This document shows, piece by piece, positions 47,678 to 57,835 of a DNA stretch of 64,000 nucleotides. Source of the DNA: FEN-1219 sp963810755 (GTDB lineage: Bacteria; Pseudomonadota; Gammaproteobacteria; Steroidobacterales; Rariloculaceae); assembly GCA_963810755.1 (NCBI GenBank), contig CAWEOP010000008.1, forward strand, positions 310,001 to 374,000, given 5' to 3'. A program made the translations under genes and the position numbers. The stretch's first letter is position 1. Each line of letters begins with the position of its first letter. Under the pieces are notes generated by a model. It searched no databases and was not told the DNA's origin. It saw nothing but the letters and a program-made list of their open reading frames with translations.

Positions 47678-49045
47678 TCAGTGTGCTAGCGGCGGCGCCG
47701 TCGTCGTCTCCGGACGATAAGGGCTCCTGCGCCCCATCAGCTGGCTGCTGACAATCACTGTGGCCGCTGCGATGAACGCCGGTATCGCGCCCGCCTGGAA
47801 GATTTGCTGCGGCGTCCACTGCATCGTGAGCATCGCTCCGCCGATGAGCGGTCCGACGATCGATCCAATACGCCCTATCCCTAACGACCAACCAACGCCT
47901 GTCGAACGCACCGCCGTCGGGTAGTACGTCGCCGCCAGCACGTTCAGCCCGGCCTGCGCGCCTTGCACGGTGATCCCGAGGATGAACGTGACGATCATCA
48001 TCAGCTGGAAGTTCGCGAAGATCACCGACGCTACGCCGATCAGCGCGAGCGACGCGACGAATTCGGTGACCATCGCGGCGAACACGCCCATCATCTTCAT
48101 GAGCGGGCCCTGGACGAACGAGCCGAGGATGCCGCCGAAGCTGAACGCGGCGACCGCCGTGATCCCCGCCGTCACCGGCATTCCCGCCTGGCGCAGCAGG
48201 CTCGGGAGCCAGCTCAGGATGAAGTAGAGGATCAGCAGGTTCATGAAGAACGGAACCCAAAGCATCAGCGTGCCCGTCGCGCGCCCTTCGGTGAACAAGT
48301 GCTTGATCGCGAGGCCCTCTCGGGCGTCGGAGGCCGGCGGCGGTGCGAGCGGCGCATCGGCGGCGTCCGGCGCAATCCGGAGGACGATCGCCGCGATGCG
48401 GTGACGGGCCGCGCCTTTCAGCGCAAGGAAGCGCAGCGACTCGGGCAGCGTTCTGATGAGGATGACAGCGAGAACGATTGGCAGGACGCCGCCGACGACG
48501 AACACCGAGCGCCAGCCCCAGATGGGAATCAGTGCGCCGCCGACAAAACTAGCGAGCACGGCGCCGCCACCCATGCCCGCGAAGATGGTAGCCACCAGGA
48601 TCGGCTGTAGCCGCTTCGGCGCGTATTCGGACGAGAGCGACACGACGTTCGGCATCGCGCCGCCCAATCCGAGACCGGTGAGGAACCGGAGCAAGATCAG
48701 CTCGTTCAGCGTATCGGCGCGCGCCGTCAGCAGCGAGAAGGCGCCGAAGGCGAGCGACGAGACGATGATGGCCCACTTGCGTCCCCAGCGATCCGCGATC
48801 GGGCCGGACGCCATGGCGCCGACCATCAGACCGAACAGGCCGGCCGAGAGCACCGGGCCGAACGCGCTGAGCGGAATGCCGAGCTCCTCCGCGATGGGCG
48901 GCACCAGGAATCCCATCGCCTGCGTGTCGAAGCCGTCGAGCAGCAGTATCAAGCCGCAGAGCAGAATGGTGGTGAGCTGAAAACGGCTCAGTGGCCGTTC
49001 ATCAATCAGATCGTTGACGGTCAGCGCGCGCGGTTCGGTGGCCAT
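47678..49045 (-). CDS. MFS transporter, aromatic acid:H+ symporter type
   Basis: ATG 49045, with CAGGAGC upstream, gives 455 residues and about 12 membrane segments. ILLLDGFDTQAMGFLVPPIA in helix 1 carries the D-G-F/Y-D motif of AAHS transporters; GPIADRWGRKWAI is MFS motif A. FLTGLGLGGAMPNVVSLSSE is also typical. The family takes up aromatic acids such as 4-hydroxybenzoate or vanillate, which fits the LigM-like gene at 57836 (inference). The longer open frame upstream is not used. Confidence 0.92.
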   Translation of the reverse strand: MATEPRALTVNDLIDERPLSRFQLTTILLCGLILLLDGFDTQAMGFLVPPIAEELGIPLSAFGPVLSAGLFGLMVGAMASGPIADRWGRKWAIIVSSLAFGAFSLLTARADTLNELILLRFLTGLGLGGAMPNVVSLSSEYAPKRLQPILVATIFAGMGGGAVLASFVGGALIPIWGWRSVFVVGGVLPIVLAVILIRTLPESLRFLALKGAARHRIAAIVLRIAPDAADAPLAPPPASDAREGLAIKHLFTEGRATGTLMLWVPFFMNLLILYFILSWLPSLLRQAGMPVTAGITAVAAFSFGGILGSFVQGPLMKMMGVFAAMVTEFVASLALIGVASVIFANFQLMMIVTFILGITVQGAQAGLNVLAATYYPTAVRSTGVGWSLGIGRIGSIVGPLIGGAMLTMQWTPQQIFQAGAIPAFIAAATVIVSSQLMGRRSPYRPETTTAPPLAH

Positions 49046-49230
49046 GTGTGCTCCTGAGGACGCGGGGGAGACTATCACGCCTTGGCGCTCGACGATCTGC
49101 CGCGCCCGGCTAGGTCGCTGGACTGCGGCGTCAGGTGTTCCCAATCGCACTAATAGAAGGATAATGGGTGCGCCGCAGCTGAACAGGAACGTGATGGGTT
49201 GACCACGCAGCTCTGAACGAGGGCCGCCCA

Positions 49231-49686
49231 ATGCCAGTGAAACGGGTTTCTGTTTTCATGCAAGTCCTGCTCCTGATCTCGGCCTTGGCTTCGACAACGG
49301 CCGTGGCTCAACAACCTGGAAAGTGGCCGGACAACATCGAGTCGCTTCTCTTCGAGTATCTCTCGAGTCTTCCTGGCAAGACGTTTCCGTCTCTCGAGGT
49401 CCATTGCACCCGACACACTTGTGTAGCCGTTTTCACCCCGACCGGCGATGAGTCGAGCCAGCTGGGAAATGACGAGCTCTTTCCGCTACACACGAAAGGA
49501 TGGAACGTAGTGTCAGCCGGTACAGGAGGAACCTTCGACCCGGCGACGGGTGCACACATCAGCTTCGTGACCTTTACCAATGACGGTCTGGAACCTGAGT
49601 TCCCAAACCCACGGGAGCGGTACCGTCCACCGCGATTCATACCGCTCGTCGAGTCACACCCGGTTGCAGCGGACGGCAACAAATAA
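49231..49686 (+). CDS. Exported protein of unknown function
   Basis: A 151-residue protein with a signal peptide (to VAQQ). The mature part has two Cys (CTRHTC) and a beta-rich central region (CVAVFTPTGDESSQLG, GAHISFVTF). I recognise no family. It is divergent from the MFS transporter and 15 bases before the next small gene, probably in one transcript with it. Confidence 0.65.
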   Translation: MPVKRVSVFMQVLLLISALASTTAVAQQPGKWPDNIESLLFEYLSSLPGKTFPSLEVHCTRHTCVAVFTPTGDESSQLGNDELFPLHTKGWNVVSAGTGGTFDPATGAHISFVTFTNDGLEPEFPNPRERYRPPRFIPLVESHPVAADGNK

Positions 49687-49701
49687 AGTGCGGGCCAAGA
49701 T

Positions 49702-50376
49702 GTGAAGGCTAGGACTCTGTCCATGGTCGCCCTGGTTGCAGTGCTGGGCCTTGCGATAGCGCTCGCGCTCCAGCGGACTCAACGGCCAGGTACGACTACT
49801 TCGCCCGGCACGGAAACGAAGGTGCAGGACGCAACTGAATTCGCTCCCGAGCCGACGGAAGCGAGCGCACCGTCGTTCCAAGACGCGGTCCGGGACGCAG
49901 CGCTCGCGCGCGCCCGTGAAGAACAAGAGCAGCAATGGCAGGAGTTGCGGCGAAGTCAGTCTTTCAGTGCGCCAATGACGGAGGCGTTGCAAGACGCCCA
50001 AGCACCGCTTGAAAGCGCTACCGAGCCCTGGTCGCCCGAGAACGATCAGCCGCTGCCGCAGGAGCGCCGGTTAGGTGGCCTGGCAGAGATGTCGGAGACG
50101 TTTCGGAATACGAGTTTCCTCGTGGCGATCCGCGACGCGGGCTTTGTTTGCGATGCCGTCGTAGCCGCGCAGCAGACTGATGTGGACGTCTGGATGGCTC
50201 GCTGCCGCGACGTGGGGACTGGCTACAAGATCGACGTCAGCGAAACTGGCGAGCTCGTGGTAAGACCCGTCGCGAGCTACATCGATGGAGTGAATCCGGT
50301 CGTCGACGACCAGTTCCGCCTCGATCGCGATCCTCCGATGCGACCAAATCCGCCGCAGAGCCCCCGCCGCGAGTGA
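49702..50376 (+). CDS. Membrane-anchored periplasmic protein, unknown
   Basis: The 224-residue product starts at GTG 49702 (ATG 49723 is an alternative). Residues 6-22 form an N-terminal membrane helix (LSMVALVAVLGLAIALAL), then a Gln/Glu-rich helical linker (RAREEQEQQWQELRRSQ) and a compact C-terminal domain with two Cys (FVCDAVVAAQ and MARCRDVGTGYKIDVSETG). I do not recognise a family. It follows the other small exported gene closely. Confidence 0.65.
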   Translation: MKARTLSMVALVAVLGLAIALALQRTQRPGTTTSPGTETKVQDATEFAPEPTEASAPSFQDAVRDAALARAREEQEQQWQELRRSQSFSAPMTEALQDAQAPLESATEPWSPENDQPLPQERRLGGLAEMSETFRNTSFLVAIRDAGFVCDAVVAAQQTDVDVWMARCRDVGTGYKIDVSETGELVVRPVASYIDGVNPVVDDQFRLDRDPPMRPNPPQSPRRE

Positions 50377-50437
50377 AGAAACTAGCCGACGGCTTTGGTC
50401 GCGGCTCGCGTCCTCCGGGCTCGCAATGACGCCCTGG

Positions 50438-51298
50438 TCAAACGGCGTCTTCTTGGGCAATCCCGACTAGGCGCTCGCTCACTTGCCAGAGGTGCTCCGC
50501 CGCGTCGTCGTCTTGGGCGGCGGACGTGGGCGGCGTTAGTGTGCAATCGAAGTAGTAGCCGCCGGATGCGCCTTGAACCTGCGGCGAGCTTGCGAGATAG
50601 ATCACGGTCTCGGCACCTTTTTCCGGAGAGCGCGCGAAACGCGCGATTACCGCGAAGATCTGTTTGAGCAAGGGCGGCATGTCGACGTTGCGTCCAAAAT
50701 TCGTTCGGACGAACCCGGGATGCAGGCACGTCGCGGTTACTTCGGTGCCTTGGAGGCGCTTCGCGAGGGCGCGCGTGAAGAGAATGTTCGCCAGCTTCGA
50801 GGCGCCGTAGGCGCCCATCGGCGAGTACTTGCGCGTAGCCTGTAGATCATCGAACGAAATCTTGGCTCCTCGATGCGCATGCGAGGCCGTCGTGACGATG
50901 CGCGACGGTCCTCCACGCTTCAATGTGTCGACGAGCAGGTGTGTGAGCAGGAAAGGGGCAAGGTGATTGACCGCGAAGGTCATCTCATACCCGTCTTTCG
51001 ACAATGTCCGCTTACCGAAGACGCCACCGGCGTTATTGACGAGCACATCGATACGCGGCGTGTGCTCCAAGACTGCCGAGGCGAGTCGCCGCACATCGGC
51101 AAGCGAGCTGAAATCCGCTTGCAGGAATTCGATCGCGGAATTCCCGGTACGTGCTTTGAGGTCTGCGACCGCCCGCGCTCCTTTGTCCGGATCGCGCCCG
51201 TGAACGAGCAGTCGCGCTCCTTGAACCGCGAGACCATACGCCGCTGCCTTGCCGATTCCATCCGTTCCGCCCGTGATGACGCAGACTTTGTCTTTCAC
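50438..51298 (-). CDS. SDR-family oxidoreductase (retinol dehydrogenase-like)
   Basis: GTG 51298 is the preferred start because VKDKVCVITGGTDGIG follows directly; the upstream part of the frame (to 51346) has no SDR features. The 286-residue protein has TGGTDGIG at 9-16, LVNNAGG, a Ser in TTASHAHRG and YGASK, the classical triad. FVRTNFG and PEKGAETVIYLASSP fit the retinol dehydrogenase or WW-domain oxidoreductase-like branch. It reduces or oxidises a lipophilic carbonyl or alcohol. It is divergent from the ABC genes. Confidence 0.92.
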   Translation of the reverse strand: MKDKVCVITGGTDGIGKAAAYGLAVQGARLLVHGRDPDKGARAVADLKARTGNSAIEFLQADFSSLADVRRLASAVLEHTPRIDVLVNNAGGVFGKRTLSKDGYEMTFAVNHLAPFLLTHLLVDTLKRGGPSRIVTTASHAHRGAKISFDDLQATRKYSPMGAYGASKLANILFTRALAKRLQGTEVTATCLHPGFVRTNFGRNVDMPPLLKQIFAVIARFARSPEKGAETVIYLASSPQVQGASGGYYFDCTLTPPTSAAQDDDAAEHLWQVSERLVGIAQEDAV

Positions 51299-51427
51299 TC
51301 TCTTCCGATCTCCGTTCCGAGGGCAGACTCTAAACCCTTTCGCCACGCAAAGCGGGCCCCGGCGGCACGCATCGGCTAATCTAGCGTCGCTCGGTGACAG
51401 CCGGTTTCAAAAGATAGAGAGAGGTCC

Positions 51428-52198
51428 GTGCCCGTGGCGATAGTCAAAGCCGACCAGCTCGTCAAGCGCTACCCGAAGCCGGGCAGCAAGAACGAGCAAT
51501 TTGTCGCGGTCGACGGCGTCTCGCTCGCGATCGAACCCGGCGAAGTTTTCGGAATTCTGGGCCCGAACGGCGCCGGCAAGACGACGACGCTCGAGATGCT
51601 CGAAGGTCTCACGGACATCGACGGCGGCGAGGCCTCGATCGCCGGCATCGACGTCAAGGCCGAGCCGCACAAGGTCAAGGAGATCATCGGCGTGCAGCTG
51701 CAGGCGAACGAGTATTTCGATCACCTGACTCTGCGGGACTTGCTCGGGCTCTTTAGCCGCTTGTTCCACCGCGACAACGATCCGATGGAGCTCCTTCGAC
51801 GCGTGCAGCTCGAGGACAAGGCGGATGCCAAGCCCGCGTCGCTGTCGGGCGGACAAAAGCAGCGCTTCTCGATCGCGAGCGCACTCGTCAACGAGCCCAC
51901 GGTGCTGTTCTTGGACGAGCCGACGACGGGGCTCGACCCGCAGGCGAAACGAAATCTGTGGAAGCTCGTCGAGGGCCTGAACGGATCGGGAATGACGATC
52001 GTAATGACCACGCACAACATGGAGGAAGCCGAGCACCTTTGCGGGCGCATCGCGATCATGGATCACGGCAAGATCATCGCCGAAGGCTCGCCGCGGAATC
52101 TGATCATGCAGTACGCGCCCGAGCCGCCCGCCCAACGCACGTCGGGCAACCTCGAGGACGTGTTCTTGACGCTCACCGGCCACGTCCTGAGGGAGTAA
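51428..52198 (+). CDS. ABC transporter ATP-binding protein
   Basis: The 256-residue protein from GTG 51428 has AGAGAGAGG upstream. Walker A GPNGAGKT at 45-52, Q loop in GVQLQANEYF, signature LSGGQKQR, Walker B VLFLDEPTTGLDP, and H-loop TTHNMEE are all intact. It belongs to the DRI/CcmA-like exporter group that pairs with ABC-2 permeases. The permease gene begins four bases on. The exported substrate is unknown. Confidence 0.95.
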   Translation: MPVAIVKADQLVKRYPKPGSKNEQFVAVDGVSLAIEPGEVFGILGPNGAGKTTTLEMLEGLTDIDGGEASIAGIDVKAEPHKVKEIIGVQLQANEYFDHLTLRDLLGLFSRLFHRDNDPMELLRRVQLEDKADAKPASLSGGQKQRFSIASALVNEPTVLFLDEPTTGLDPQAKRNLWKLVEGLNGSGMTIVMTTHNMEEAEHLCGRIAIMDHGKIIAEGSPRNLIMQYAPEPPAQRTSGNLEDVFLTLTGHVLRE

Positions 52199-52201
52199 CG
52201 T

Positions 52202-53287
52202 ATGGGATCGTCATGGGTCATGGCCGGGACGTTTCTGAAGATCTTCTCGAGGGATCGTCAGTCGATTTTCTTCACGCTGTTCTTTCCGATCACGTTCATG
52301 GCGATCTTCGGATTCATCAACACGGGCCGTGAGGATCCGATGAAAATCGGTGTCGTCGACGGTGCCGCCAGCGCCTTCAGTGGCGAGTTCATCACGGCGC
52401 TCAGAGCCAATCCGCTCTTCGATGTTACGGTTGGCGACGAAGATACGCTCAAAGCCAAAGTCGTCGAGGGCGATCTGTCGTTCGTGTTGGTCTTGCCGCT
52501 TCAGTTCCGCGCCGACGCTGAAGCGGATGAGGTGACGTTGCTCGTCGATGCAGCCCAGGCGCGTCAGACCGCGATGCTCAAGCCGTTGGTCGAGCAGACG
52601 CTGCTCGATATCGAGCGCAAGGTGCGCGGCATCGAGCCCCTGTTCCCGTTGACCGTCGTCGACGTCAAAGCACGCTCGCAGCGTTACATCGACTTCCTCA
52701 TCCCCGGACTACTCGCGCTCACGATCATGCAGATCAGCGTCGCGGGAAGCGGCTACAACATCGTCGAGTACCGGCGAAAGGGGATTCTGAAGCGATTGTT
52801 CGTGACGCCGATCCGGCCGCGCGATTTCATCACCGGCATCGTGCTCGCCCGGCTCGTCATCACGGTCCTTCAAGTGGCCTTCCTGCTGGCCGTTGCCGTC
52901 GTGCTGCTCAAGGTGCCCGTCGTCGGCAACCTGCTCGAGCTGTTCATGGTGATCTTCGTGGGCTCCGCGATCTTTCTGAGTCTCGGGTTTTGCATGGGTA
53001 GCATCGCGAAGACGCAGCAGGCCATCATGCTGCTCGGCAACCTGATCACGCTGCCGCAGATATTTCTCTCGGGCGTCTTCTTCTCGGTCGACTCGATGCC
53101 CGCGGTCTTGCAACCGTTCGCGAGCGTGCTGCCGCTGACCTTCGTCGTCTCGGGCTTGCGCGAAATCATCGTCAATGGGCTTTCGCTGGCCGAGCAGCTC
53201 CCGACCGTGCTCGGGCTCGTCGTCTGGCTCGCGGTTGGCCTGTCGCTCGCGATCCGGCTGTTCCGTTGGAAGGAGGTCGCGGCTTAG
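52202..53287 (+). CDS. ABC-2 family transporter permease
   Basis: A 361-residue permease with an N-terminal membrane helix, an extracytoplasmic domain (about 45-175) and five more helices (LTIMQISVAGSGYNIVEYRR, AVVLLKVPVVG, LLGNLITLPQIFLSGVFFSV). GILKRLFVTPIRPRDF matches the loop seen in ABC-2/DrrB-YhhJ-like exporters. It is co-transcribed with the ATPase. It probably exports a drug, lipid or toxic metabolite. Confidence 0.93.
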   Translation: MGSSWVMAGTFLKIFSRDRQSIFFTLFFPITFMAIFGFINTGREDPMKIGVVDGAASAFSGEFITALRANPLFDVTVGDEDTLKAKVVEGDLSFVLVLPLQFRADAEADEVTLLVDAAQARQTAMLKPLVEQTLLDIERKVRGIEPLFPLTVVDVKARSQRYIDFLIPGLLALTIMQISVAGSGYNIVEYRRKGILKRLFVTPIRPRDFITGIVLARLVITVLQVAFLLAVAVVLLKVPVVGNLLELFMVIFVGSAIFLSLGFCMGSIAKTQQAIMLLGNLITLPQIFLSGVFFSVDSMPAVLQPFASVLPLTFVVSGLREIIVNGLSLAEQLPTVLGLVVWLAVGLSLAIRLFRWKEVAA

Positions 53288-53313
53288 ACGGGATCGTGCG
53301 CTAGCGTCAGACT

Positions 53314-55749
53314 CTACTTCGTCGCGGGCCCAAGGTGCGCGTCGAGCCAGTCGAGGGTCTCGCGATATAGCGTCGTCGGCGACACGAAATGAGCGGCTGG
53401 CTCAATGACGAATTTCTTGTCCGTGGTGCCGAGCCGATCGAAGAACGGCCGTGCGTGGGTTTCGAGCGGTACGATGCTGTCCAGGGCGCCGTTCATCATG
53501 AGCACGGGGACGTCCACTCTCGACAAGTACATTCCCGGGTCGACCTCCGGGCGAAACTTCCAATTTCTCACCGACCAGCCGCCGACGGCGAAGGCCGCGG
53601 CACGCCAGCGCGGCTCGAGCACGAGAGTGATCGGTGCGAAGCGTTCCGCCGAGACTCGTGGAGAAATAGGCGAACGCGGTCGCGTCGATGTCTCGCCGCG
53701 TTTCGAGATAATCGAGCGAGCGGCTGAGATCCTGCATCATCTGGATGATGCGATCGCGACCCTTCTGCGTGTGCCATTGCTCCCAGCCGATACCGATCTC
53801 GTCGCGCCGCTCGAAGCTTCCTTTCAGGATCGGGAAAGCGACCGCACGACCGTCTCTGACGATGAAGTCGGCGGCGAACTGAAATTGATCGAACGGCAGG
53901 GTCCAGGCGTTGGCATTCGGAACAAAGACGACGGTTTGATAGGGTGGTGACCCTCTACGCGGTAAGTAGAGATAGAGCGTCATCCGTTCATCGTCATAGG
54001 GCGCCGTGAACGTGATGCGCTCACGAGTCCAGCTGCGCGTTTCGATGCTGGCCTCGATCCGCGCTTCCAACGGCGCCGGATCATACGCGTAGATCCCTTT
54101 GTAGATCTCCAATGCCTCATCGGAAATCGTTTGGGCAATCCGATAGTCCGGCGGCGTCGAGACGTGCAGTTCTTCGCGCGCGGCCTCGATGACTTCCGGC
54201 TCATCGTGCGGTAATCGCAAGCCGGAAACCGTTCGTCTGCGACCGATCGAGCGGCGGCTGCGCGTAGAAATTGACCGCGACGATATGCGACGGATCGTTC
54301 CAGCCGCCGCCGAGGATCACACGTCCGCCGCCGAACGCATTGAAGGTCCATTCGCGGACGTTGCCTACCATATCGTAGGTGCCGTCCCAGCCCATACCGT
54401 CGAATTGTCCGACGCGAGCGGGCCCGTCGCTTCCGACGTTGCTCGCGGGCACCAGGAAGCCCGCTATTTCCTGCGGAAACGCCGCGCGGCGCCAATGATA
54501 AACGGTCGGGAGCTCTTCTCCGCGGAACTGCGCGTAGGCCATCGCCTCATACCAACTCACGCCCTGGACCGGATAGTCGTCTTTTCCTTCGGGGTAGTCT
54601 CCGGCTTCCCAGGCGGCGGGGCCGGGCCGCCCGGTCTTATCCGTGAAGAGCGCGATCGCGTCCGCCCAAGAGATCGCTTGCCCGTCGTTGACGATAGGCT
54701 GTTGCCAGTACTCCTGCCGGCTGTACCCGCCGGCATCGACGAAGTCCTTGTATTCGCGATTCGTGACCTCGTAGCGGTTCAAGAAGAAATCCGCGAACTG
54801 TGCTGGAGCACCCTGAACTTCCTGTTGCCATCCCGGAACGCGCACTTTGTCGTCGGCTAAGCTCTCACGCGTGTCGAGCTTGAACGGTGGGAATCGCTGC
54901 GGCTGTTCGCTGTAGCCCGCGGTCTCCCAAAACACGAATTCGAGCCGTAGCAGCGGACGGTAGCCTTCGCGTTCGAGCCGAAAGCGCGACAGCCCCATCG
55001 GAACTCGAGCTGCGTCGAGCGGCGCGATGCCCAATTCCTCCCATTCATCGGCCGTCCCTTCGTAGGGCTTGCGGAAGACGCGGGCGCCGGGCGGGTCGGA
55101 GGTAATCGCGACAGTGCGCGAGAACTGCGGCCAAAGCGCGGCGAGATCCGGATCCTCGGGGAAGTCTTTGCCGTACCTGCTTCGCGAGCGAGTACGCTCC
55201 TTCCCAGTCGCCCGCGTCGATACGTTGCTCGATCTGCCGAATGACTTCGTCGCGCGCCCACTCGGGGTTGTCGTCGCGGCTCGAGGCCCAGAAAGCGCCG
55301 GCCGCGATGGCGACAGCCGCTGCGAAAACCACTAGAGCGTAGTTCAGCTTCCGGCTCGTGCTCGCCGCGATGTTTTCCTTCGGCGGCAAGTGTTCGGAAA
55401 GTGCGGGCTGCTCGTGGAGCGGCGTGACCGTTGCAACGAACCGGTACCCGCGCCCGGGCTCGGTCACGATGAAGCGGTGTTCCCCGGGAAGCTCGCCCAA
55501 CACCCGCCGCAGCGTCGAGACAGCCTGGTTCAGGTTGTTCTCTTCGACGACGACCGTCGGCCAAATTGCTTCGAGCAGAGCTCGCTTGTCGGCTAGCTCG
55601 CCCGGGTGTTCGACGAAGTAGAGCAAGGTGTCGAACACCTTCGGCTTCAGCGGAATCGTTTCGCCGTCGGCGCGCGATAGCACCCGGTGCTGGGCGTCCA
55701 CATGGAAGCCCTCAAAGACGTACGTTGGTCGCCCGCCAGAATCCTTCAC
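53314..55749 (-). pseudogene. Fusion: winged helix, TM, PEGA-like, SUMF1 and alpha/beta hydrolase, three frameshifts
   Basis: One protein of about 810 residues appears when shifts near 55158, 54215 and 53645 are corrected. The order is a CadC-type winged helix (YVFEGFHVDAQHRVL, VSTLRRVLGELPGEHRFI), one membrane helix (LVVFAAAVAIAAGAFWA), a PEGA-like strand (ITSDPPGARVFRKPYEG), then SUMF1/PvdO (NRYEVTNREYKDFVDAGG, YPVQGVSWYEAMAYA, DMVGNVREWTFNAFGGG, TNGFRLAI). The C-terminal hydrolase reads PYQTVVFVPNANAWTLPF, AYFSTSLGG and ALDSIVPLETH. Related SUMF1-hydrolase chains usually begin with a kinase domain; here a winged helix takes that place. The start at 55749 is not tested further. Confidence 0.75.
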
Positions 55750-55860
55750 GACGTGTCTTCAACGTAATTCAGCACGTTTCAAGGCTTGAACAAAGCCTCT
55801 TCAGAGGGTTCACCGGCACTGTACTCCCGCCTTAGAGAGAAACCAAGAAAGGAGACAGCC

Positions 55861-56193
55861 GTGGACTCGCAACGAAACAGCGCAGTGACGATCGGCTCGA
55901 CAAATGCACTCGCGACCGATTGGCGTGATAAACGGATCGAACGAACGCTCGCTACGCGATTGGGCGCGTCGTTGTTGTGGTGCTCGCTTTGCGCTGGGTG
56001 CTCACTGTTCGGCGAAGGAATGCCTTCGTACTCTGACAGGATCCTGCTGGGGACAGCCGAAGAGATCGAACTACCGAAGAATCGCTGGAGACTTGACGAC
56101 TACACGTGCGGGGCGCGCACCATGATTTGCGAGGACCACATTACCACGCTGAGGTGCAGCTGCTCGCAAAGCGGCGGCGGGGAGTTTCGGTAA
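55861..56193 (+). CDS. Small protein with possible lipoprotein motif
   Basis: GTG 55861 with AAGGAGA upstream gives 110 residues. A hydrophobic stretch at 37-52 ends in LCAGC, which could be a lipobox, but the preceding 36 residues are long for a signal. The C-terminal third is Cys-rich (four Cys in CGARTMICEDHITTLRCSC). No family recognised. It is divergent from the broken fusion gene. Confidence 0.45.
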   Translation: MDSQRNSAVTIGSTNALATDWRDKRIERTLATRLGASLLWCSLCAGCSLFGEGMPSYSDRILLGTAEEIELPKNRWRLDDYTCGARTMICEDHITTLRCSCSQSGGGEFR

Positions 56194-56331
56194 GAACGGC
56201 GGAACGACGACAGCAGCTCAAGCATCCGTCGCTTCCCAAACCCATTCGCGGTCAGCCGCCCTACCTCGCTAGCGTCAGACGCGCCGCAGGCAGTTCGGTC
56301 GTCGCGCGCGCCGAGTCGTCGGATTCCTTTG

Positions 56332-57165
56332 TCAATGCCTCGTAAAGTCGACGCCGCTCTCGAGCAGCTTCTCGTAGCGATCCGGATCGACGTTGTTCTC
56401 GGCGCAGATGTACTCCTGCAGCCGGGTGCCTTCGCGCAGCATCAGGCTCGACTGCAGCTTCCAGGGTTTGGTCAGCACGTTCGGGTCTTCCATCGTGACC
56501 TCGTAGTCGATCCGGTCCTTGCTGACGCGCGTGTAGCGTTCGACGACGTGCAGCGCGTCCGAATGGAACGTGCCCGTCCCCGCGAGCCACGTAATTTCGT
56601 TGAAGCCGGTCACGTCGACGACCAGCGTGTCGCCGTCCCAATGTGCGACCGAGTCGCCCATGTAGCTCGGCAGAAGATCCTCGGAATGGCGAGCGGCGAA
56701 TGGAATCACGCGAAACGCGTTCTGGTACTCGTAGAGGATCACGACCTGCGTCGTCGTTTGCACGAACTGCTGCGGGAATAGACCGAGCATCACGCTGCGC
56801 GGTATGCCGGCCGGGAGGCAACGGCCGGTCGGATCGTCGATGCCTCTGCGCTCGAAGGCCTCGAGCACTTTCTTTGCTGCCCAGTCCTGGTACGGCGCGC
56901 CCTCGCGCCCGGCCGGTCGATCGGCCGACGAGGCTGCCACCGGTGCCGTCGGGTCGCGTCCAGTGCCGCCGACGCCCAAACCCGTGTTGGCTTCTTCCCA
57001 GGCGCCGGGTCGCGTGCTGCCGCCTTGCCAAACGCCGGTGAGGTCAGGCTTCCCGTCGCTCGTTCGCGGCACGTCTGCGGCGTCGCCGGCGTGCGGCGCC
57101 TGCGCCGCGGCCGTCGCCGCGCAACCCGCGGCGACGAGGGCAGCGGCGAACGACGCGCGCGTCAT
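56332..57165 (-). CDS. Exported protein with W-x-GDTLVV motif, paralog family
   Basis: The ATG at 57165 overlaps the DUF6152 stop (ATGA). The 277-residue product has a signal peptide (to TAAAQ), TSDGKPDLTGVWQGGSTRPG, YEYQNAFRVIPF, the family core HWDGDTLVVDVTGFNEI and VERYTRVSKDRIDYEV...DPNVL. Layout equals that of 44805-45779 and 60683-61558. This is the same gene order (DUF6152 plus paralog) as at 44805-46201, but with the order reversed. Function unknown. Confidence 0.8.
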   Translation of the reverse strand: MTRASFAAALVAAGCAATAAAQAPHAGDAADVPRTSDGKPDLTGVWQGGSTRPGAWEEANTGLGVGGTGRDPTAPVAASSADRPAGREGAPYQDWAAKKVLEAFERRGIDDPTGRCLPAGIPRSVMLGLFPQQFVQTTTQVVILYEYQNAFRVIPFAARHSEDLLPSYMGDSVAHWDGDTLVVDVTGFNEITWLAGTGTFHSDALHVVERYTRVSKDRIDYEVTMEDPNVLTKPWKLQSSLMLREGTRLQEYICAENNVDPDRYEKLLESGVDFTRH

Positions 57166-57596
57166 CGGACGTCGACGGCCGGAGTGGCGCCGCCGTCCCC
57201 CGTGCCGGCCGGTGGACCAAACATCATCTTCTCGCCGCTCGGCAACGTGATCTCGCGCGAATGTCCCCACGGGCCGCCGTCACGTGCGCGCCAGCCGGAG
57301 ACCGTGATCGTGTCGCCGACCTTCATCGTGAGGTCGCGTTTCCATCCCATCCTGTGCAGCGCGGTCGGCGGATAGCCCTCGAGCTGCCAGTTGACGGCGG
57401 TGCCGCGGTCATCCTTGACGTCGAGGTAGATGTGGGTGTGCGGGTTGGTCCACTCGATCTTCGTGACAACGCCGGTCAGCGTGATCGGTCGGTTGACGTC
57501 GTATTCCGCGCCGAACGAATGGTGCGCCGACGTCGGCGGCGCGATGATCGCCCCAGTAGCCAGCAGCAAGCAGATCAGCGAGGTTCGTGTCGCCAT
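57162..57596 (-). CDS. Exported DUF6152 protein
   Basis: ATG 57596 has GGAGGA seven bases upstream. The 144-residue protein has a signal peptide (to TSA), then HHSFGAEYDVNRPITLTGVV, KIEWTNPHTHIYLDV and WKRDLTMKVGDTITVSG, the DUF6152 pattern. It overlaps the following W-x-GDTLVV gene by ATGA, so the pair is translationally coupled. The role is not known. Confidence 0.88.
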   Translation of the reverse strand: MATRTSLICLLLATGAIIAPPTSAHHSFGAEYDVNRPITLTGVVTKIEWTNPHTHIYLDVKDDRGTAVNWQLEGYPPTALHRMGWKRDLTMKVGDTITVSGWRARDGGPWGHSREITLPSGEKMMFGPPAGTGDGGATPAVDVR

Positions 57597-57835
57597 CGGC
57601 CGTCCTCCGGAGGTGCGTGGACTTACACGCAAACATATCACGGCTGCTTCTCCCGGGAGTCCAGCCTGGCCCCCCAATTCAGCCTTTTGTCCGTACCAGC
57701 AGTTAAGATTGCCCCCCGAGATTCCATCCAGCGGAGTAAGCGGCCCATCCGCTGCGTCGCATGAGGGTCGAGTCGTTCGAGAGTAGCCGCCAATCGCGGC
57801 TCTGCGGTATCCGGAAAAATTTGGAGTAAACGAGC
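57597..57835 (+). other. Divergent intergenic region
   Basis: These 239 bases lie between the minus-strand DUF6152 gene and the plus-strand LigM-like gene. They presumably carry promoters of both. I saw no clear hairpin, repeat or gene, and could not assign boxes with confidence. Confidence 0.35.

Noticed and set aside
53300..56281. Shared 12-base string GCTAGCGTCAGA near 53303 and 56270
   Set aside because: Short, near two minus-strand gene ends, no flanking symmetry. Chance or mild shared codon context is enough to explain it.
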